This document shows, in pieces, positions 25,284 to 27,632 of a stretch of 27,632 nucleotides of DNA. The DNA comes from UBA3478 sp036782715 (GTDB lineage: Bacteria; Bacteroidota; Bacteroidia; Flavobacteriales; Flavobacteriaceae). How positions within the stretch are numbered: the first letter of the stretch is position 1; each line of letters opens with the position of its first letter. The notes under the pieces are model-generated. The model worked only from the letters and a program-made list of their open reading frames with translations, had not been told where the DNA came from and made no database searches. The stretch spans positions 1 to 27,632 of the forward strand of contig DAIPYN010000022.1 in the NCBI GenBank assembly GCA_036782715.1. The letters are read 5' to 3'. The position numbers and the translations under genes were made by a program.

Positions 25284-27236
25284 ATGAATCGTGTCGTTCT
25301 TTTATTGGGGTTATTGTGGAGTGGTATGGTGATGGCTCAGTCAGATGCCCAGCTCAAGGCAGTTAACCTTAAAGGCGCTCCGAGAAACCTAAACTTTTCA
25401 GATTCAATTGCTGAACGATTCAAGGAGCGCGCAAGAATGCCACTTGCTCCAATCACTGATTACCTTATTATATCGAATCGAAGAGATACCATCTCTCTAG
25501 ATACGACCCTAACCATGCAGCTTGCTCATCGCTTTAACACGGCTCGTATAGATTTGTTTGGTCGTATTCCTTTTTCAAATATTGGTAGGCCAATGGGAGA
25601 ACTAATCAAAGAGGCTCCCAATCAGCAATCCTTTCTGGGTAATTCATCGCTTTCGTATATGATTAATGAGAAGGATGATATTTCATTTTACCGAACGCCA
25701 ACTCCGCTGACCGAATTGAAGTTTTTGACGACTCACAATAGAGGTCAACAAGCGGATGCCTTCTTAGCCACCAATCTATCTCCAGAGTTTAATTTAATGA
25801 TTGGTTATCGAGGTCACCGTTCAGAAGGCCATTATGCCTATGAAGAAGTAGCCTCTGGCAGCTTCAGAACCTCCTTTAATTATGCTTCGAAGAATAAACG
25901 TTATCAGCTTTTAGGGTTTTACACCTATTACGATGGTAAACAACAAGAAAATGGAGGACTTCTTTTCTCTGCTTCTCAATTTGAATCGGGAGACCCGCAA
26001 TTTGGCGATCGCAAACTGATCGATACGCGGCTTTCAGATATGAATCATCGAATCGTTCAACGAGCTTATTATATCAATCAACGTTATAAGATTACAGAGC
26101 AGCTATACGCGCTACAAGAATTCCATTACGATTCCCGGTACTTTCAAATGAATCAGGTAAGTGCTACCACCGACTTTGGGGAGACCCTAACCTCGGGAGC
26201 TACCGATGATAAGCATGCGGTTAATGGTACTGATCTAAGTGGAGGGCTAGAGTTTAGAAACAAAAGTATAGGTACCCTTAGTGCGCGATTGCGCTATCTT
26301 AAAACCGGACAGTATTTAAAGGATACGATCCTTAGTGAGGAATTATCCCAAGATCGTTCTACTATATATAATGATCTACGTGCCGAAGGTATACTATATA
26401 GTAAGATAGGATCTGTTGCCCTTCGATCAGAAATTGGTGTTCCTCTTAAACAAGAGACTCAAGGAATATATATAGATGCAGTTGTACAAGTTGCTTTAGA
26501 TTCAACGGTGACTTTGAAGGCCGGATTGAATCGATCTGAACGTTTACCTTCTTTGAATAGGGTTCGGTATGCGAGCAACTATCTGCCCTTTCATTGGAAT
26601 CGTCGAAGTACTCAACCGCTAGTGAAGTACAATAGTTTGTATGCTTCGTTAGAAACAGATCGGTGGGGGAGTTTAACGGCTGGCTTTGATCGCATAGATA
26701 ATTACACCTACTTCGCAGCCATTAATGAAGAAGGAATGATTCGTTCAGATGAGACGCTTGTTCGTCCGCATATAGCCGATTCTCCCGTTGAAATTAAATA
26801 TGTAGAGTATCAAGGGGCACTACATTATAATAAATGGACCCTAGATTTAAGAGCTCGTATTCAAGAATCTGGCGCCACAGAATCCTTTTATAACCTCCCA
26901 AAAGCCATCTTGAGATCTACTGTATATTATAGTACGGATCTTTTTGAAAAGGCAATGTTTGCTCAAATTGGTATCAAGGCTCATTATTTTGATGCTTTTT
27001 ACGCGGATGCTTATCACCCTGTATTGGGAGAATTTTACGTTCAGAATGAAAAAATGATCGGCGGATACCCCCTGGTCGACGCATTCATAAATGCAAAAGT
27101 TAGAACCATGAGGTTGTTTTTAACCTATCAACATGTCAATTCTAGCGTTTCTAATAACGACTATTTCGCCGCGCCGAACTATCCTTACCGTGATGGGGTG
27201 GTGCGTTTCGGCTTTGTCTGGAATTTTTTCGATTAA
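25284..27236 (+). CDS. Putative porin of the Porin_10 family (outer-membrane beta-barrel)
   Basis: The 650-residue product has a signal peptide (MNRVVLLLGLLWSGMVMAQ). The N-terminal region ITDYLIISNRRDTISLDTTLTMQLAHRFNTARIDLFGRIPFSNIGRPM matches the start of the Porin_10 family common in Bacteroidota, where DTTL and the NIG motif are conserved. The rest is a long series of alternating amphipathic strands rich in Tyr, Arg and Gly with aromatic turns. It ends VRFGFVWNFFD, with the terminal aromatic residue usual for outer-membrane barrels. The length fits the family (about 630-680). Substrate is unknown. The ATG at 25284 is preferred to a TTG at 25263, which would put seven residues before the signal peptide. 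The gene is the last before the rRNA operon and diverges from the T9SS gene. Confidence 0.85.
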   Translation: MNRVVLLLGLLWSGMVMAQSDAQLKAVNLKGAPRNLNFSDSIAERFKERARMPLAPITDYLIISNRRDTISLDTTLTMQLAHRFNTARIDLFGRIPFSNIGRPMGELIKEAPNQQSFLGNSSLSYMINEKDDISFYRTPTPLTELKFLTTHNRGQQADAFLATNLSPEFNLMIGYRGHRSEGHYAYEEVASGSFRTSFNYASKNKRYQLLGFYTYYDGKQQENGGLLFSASQFESGDPQFGDRKLIDTRLSDMNHRIVQRAYYINQRYKITEQLYALQEFHYDSRYFQMNQVSATTDFGETLTSGATDDKHAVNGTDLSGGLEFRNKSIGTLSARLRYLKTGQYLKDTILSEELSQDRSTIYNDLRAEGILYSKIGSVALRSEIGVPLKQETQGIYIDAVVQVALDSTVTLKAGLNRSERLPSLNRVRYASNYLPFHWNRRSTQPLVKYNSLYASLETDRWGSLTAGFDRIDNYTYFAAINEEGMIRSDETLVRPHIADSPVEIKYVEYQGALHYNKWTLDLRARIQESGATESFYNLPKAILRSTVYYSTDLFEKAMFAQIGIKAHYFDAFYADAYHPVLGEFYVQNEKMIGGYPLVDAFINAKVRTMRLFLTYQHVNSSVSNNDYFAAPNYPYRDGVVRFGFVWNFFD

Positions 27237-27274
27237 TTTTTTTGGTACGCTTTTTTGAGCTAACTTGTTGATCC

Positions 27275-27312
27275 TTTTCGCTTTAAATAAGGGGCGAAAA
27301 AAAACTTTAATT
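27275..27312 (+). terminator. Possible weak terminator after the porin gene
   Basis: TTTTCGC at 27275-27281 can pair with GCGAAAA at 27294-27300 around a 12-nt loop. It is AU-rich and followed by As and then a T-run at 27311-27318, so it is a poor fit to a standard terminator, but nothing better lies between the porin stop and the rRNA promoter. Confidence 0.3.
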
Positions 27313-27339
27313 TTTTTTGAAATTTTTTTGTCGAAAAGC

Positions 27340-27371
27340 TTGCATTGAAGAAATAATCGTTCCTATATTTG
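27340..27371 (+). promoter_or_regulatory. rRNA operon promoter
   Basis: The -7 box TATATTTG at 27364-27371 matches TAnnTTTG fully. TTG at 27340-27342 lies 21 bp upstream in the place of the -33 element. The 40 bp before it are runs of A and T (27297-27330), like the AT-rich upstream element of strong rRNA promoters. Confidence 0.75.
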
Positions 27372-27574
27372 CACCCGCTTTGAGAAACAAAAGCACAAAC
27401 TTTGAAACACTGAAATGATCACGCAAGTGAACCGAAGCTCTGAAAAGAGCGGGTAGTAAGTGTGACGTTCTTTGAACATATTGAGATGACAAAAGCGTAA
27501 GATTCGTAAAGAATTAAAACTAAGATGCTCGGGGTCGATCTGTGATTTGTTAGTCATAAATTATTTAAGATTCA
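27372..27574 (+). other. 16S rRNA precursor leader
   Basis: This is about 200 nt between the promoter and the mature 16S end. It contains a small perfect hairpin, GCTCT at 27437-27441 with AGAGC at 27446-27450 around GAAA, and the boxA-like element listed separately. No protein-coding gene is plausible here; the gene-free stretch from 27237 to 27574 is accounted for by the weak terminator, promoter and leader. Confidence 0.7.
27467..27478 (+). promoter_or_regulatory. boxA-like antitermination element in the rRNA leader
   Basis: GTTCTTTGAACA resembles the boxA core (TGCTCTTTA in E. coli) and the GTTCTTTGA element found ahead of 16S genes in Bacteroidota. It is the expected binding site of NusB and S10 for rRNA antitermination. 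Confidence 0.6.
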
Positions 27575-27632
27575 ACAATGAAGAGTTTGATCCTGGCTCA
27601 GGATGAACGCTAGCGGCAGGCCTAACACATGC
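27575..27632 (+). rRNA. rrs: 16S ribosomal RNA, first 58 bases (continues past the window)
   Basis: AGAGTTTGATCCTGGCTCAG at 27582-27601 is the universal 5' segment of 16S rRNA, corresponding to E. coli position 8 onward, so the mature 5' end is near 27575. It is followed by GATGAACGCTAGCGGCAGGC and CTAACACATGC, the form found in Bacteroidota. The rest of the gene and of the rRNA operon lies beyond the right edge. Confidence 0.97.

Noticed and set aside
27307..27557. Two short open frames on the - strand in the rRNA leader (61 and 64 codons)
   Set aside because: They overlap the rRNA promoter and leader, differ only in frame, and encode no recognisable domain.
1..27632. Search for a defence, mobile, CRISPR or secondary-metabolite system
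   Set aside because: No integrase, transposase, toxin pair, direct-repeat array or synthase was seen on either strand; nearly all bases are covered by conserved housekeeping or envelope genes.

Overview
This window is ordinary housekeeping chromosome from a Bacteroidota bacterium, most likely in or near the Flavobacteriales. The evidence is the start of a 16S rRNA gene with a Bacteroidota-type 5' end, -7 boxes of the form TAnnTTTG, a T9SS sorting domain, a Porin_10-type outer-membrane protein, and families typical of the phylum (DUF4136, DUF5522, the LemA-TPM cluster). I saw no phage, insertion sequence, CRISPR array, defence locus or tRNA. I did not find a clearly undescribed system; the more unusual items are listed as findings.

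Layout. The left edge holds the 3' end of era, then der on the + strand. A minus-strand cluster follows, in transcription order M23 peptidase, MerR-type regulator, lemA, cytoplasmic TPM protein, secreted TPM protein, with every junction overlapping or abutting. A run of 100 Ns falls inside lemA: both ends of the gene are visible and its middle is missing. alaS diverges from this cluster and shares a stop palindrome with a convergent DUF4136 lipoprotein. A small DUF5522 gene then diverges from a + strand trio with overlapping ends: ACC-deaminase/D-cysteine-desulfhydrase-like enzyme, GH73-LysM lipoprotein, hemL. Next, on the minus strand, come a Spy/CpxP-like protein with a TonB-plug-like tail, a large secreted zinc metalloprotease, and lysS, with strong rho-independent terminators between them. 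lipB is on the + strand. A minus-strand group follows: a 1435-aa T9SS-secreted Asp-box protein, a two-domain lipoprotein, rnhB, and a 760-aa beta-propeller-like lipoprotein. A divergent Porin_10 gene comes next, and the window closes with an rRNA promoter, leader and the first bases of 16S rRNA.

How the genes work together. Several are translation or ribosome related (era, der, alaS, lysS, rrs). Others serve cofactor synthesis (lipB for lipoate, hemL for haem). The rest mostly act in the envelope: peptidoglycan hydrolases, lipoproteins, a porin and T9SS cargo. Promoters can be proposed for most transcription units. Four of them place the box exactly 4 nt before the start codon, which predicts leaderless mRNAs. 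About seven others place it 17-22 nt upstream.
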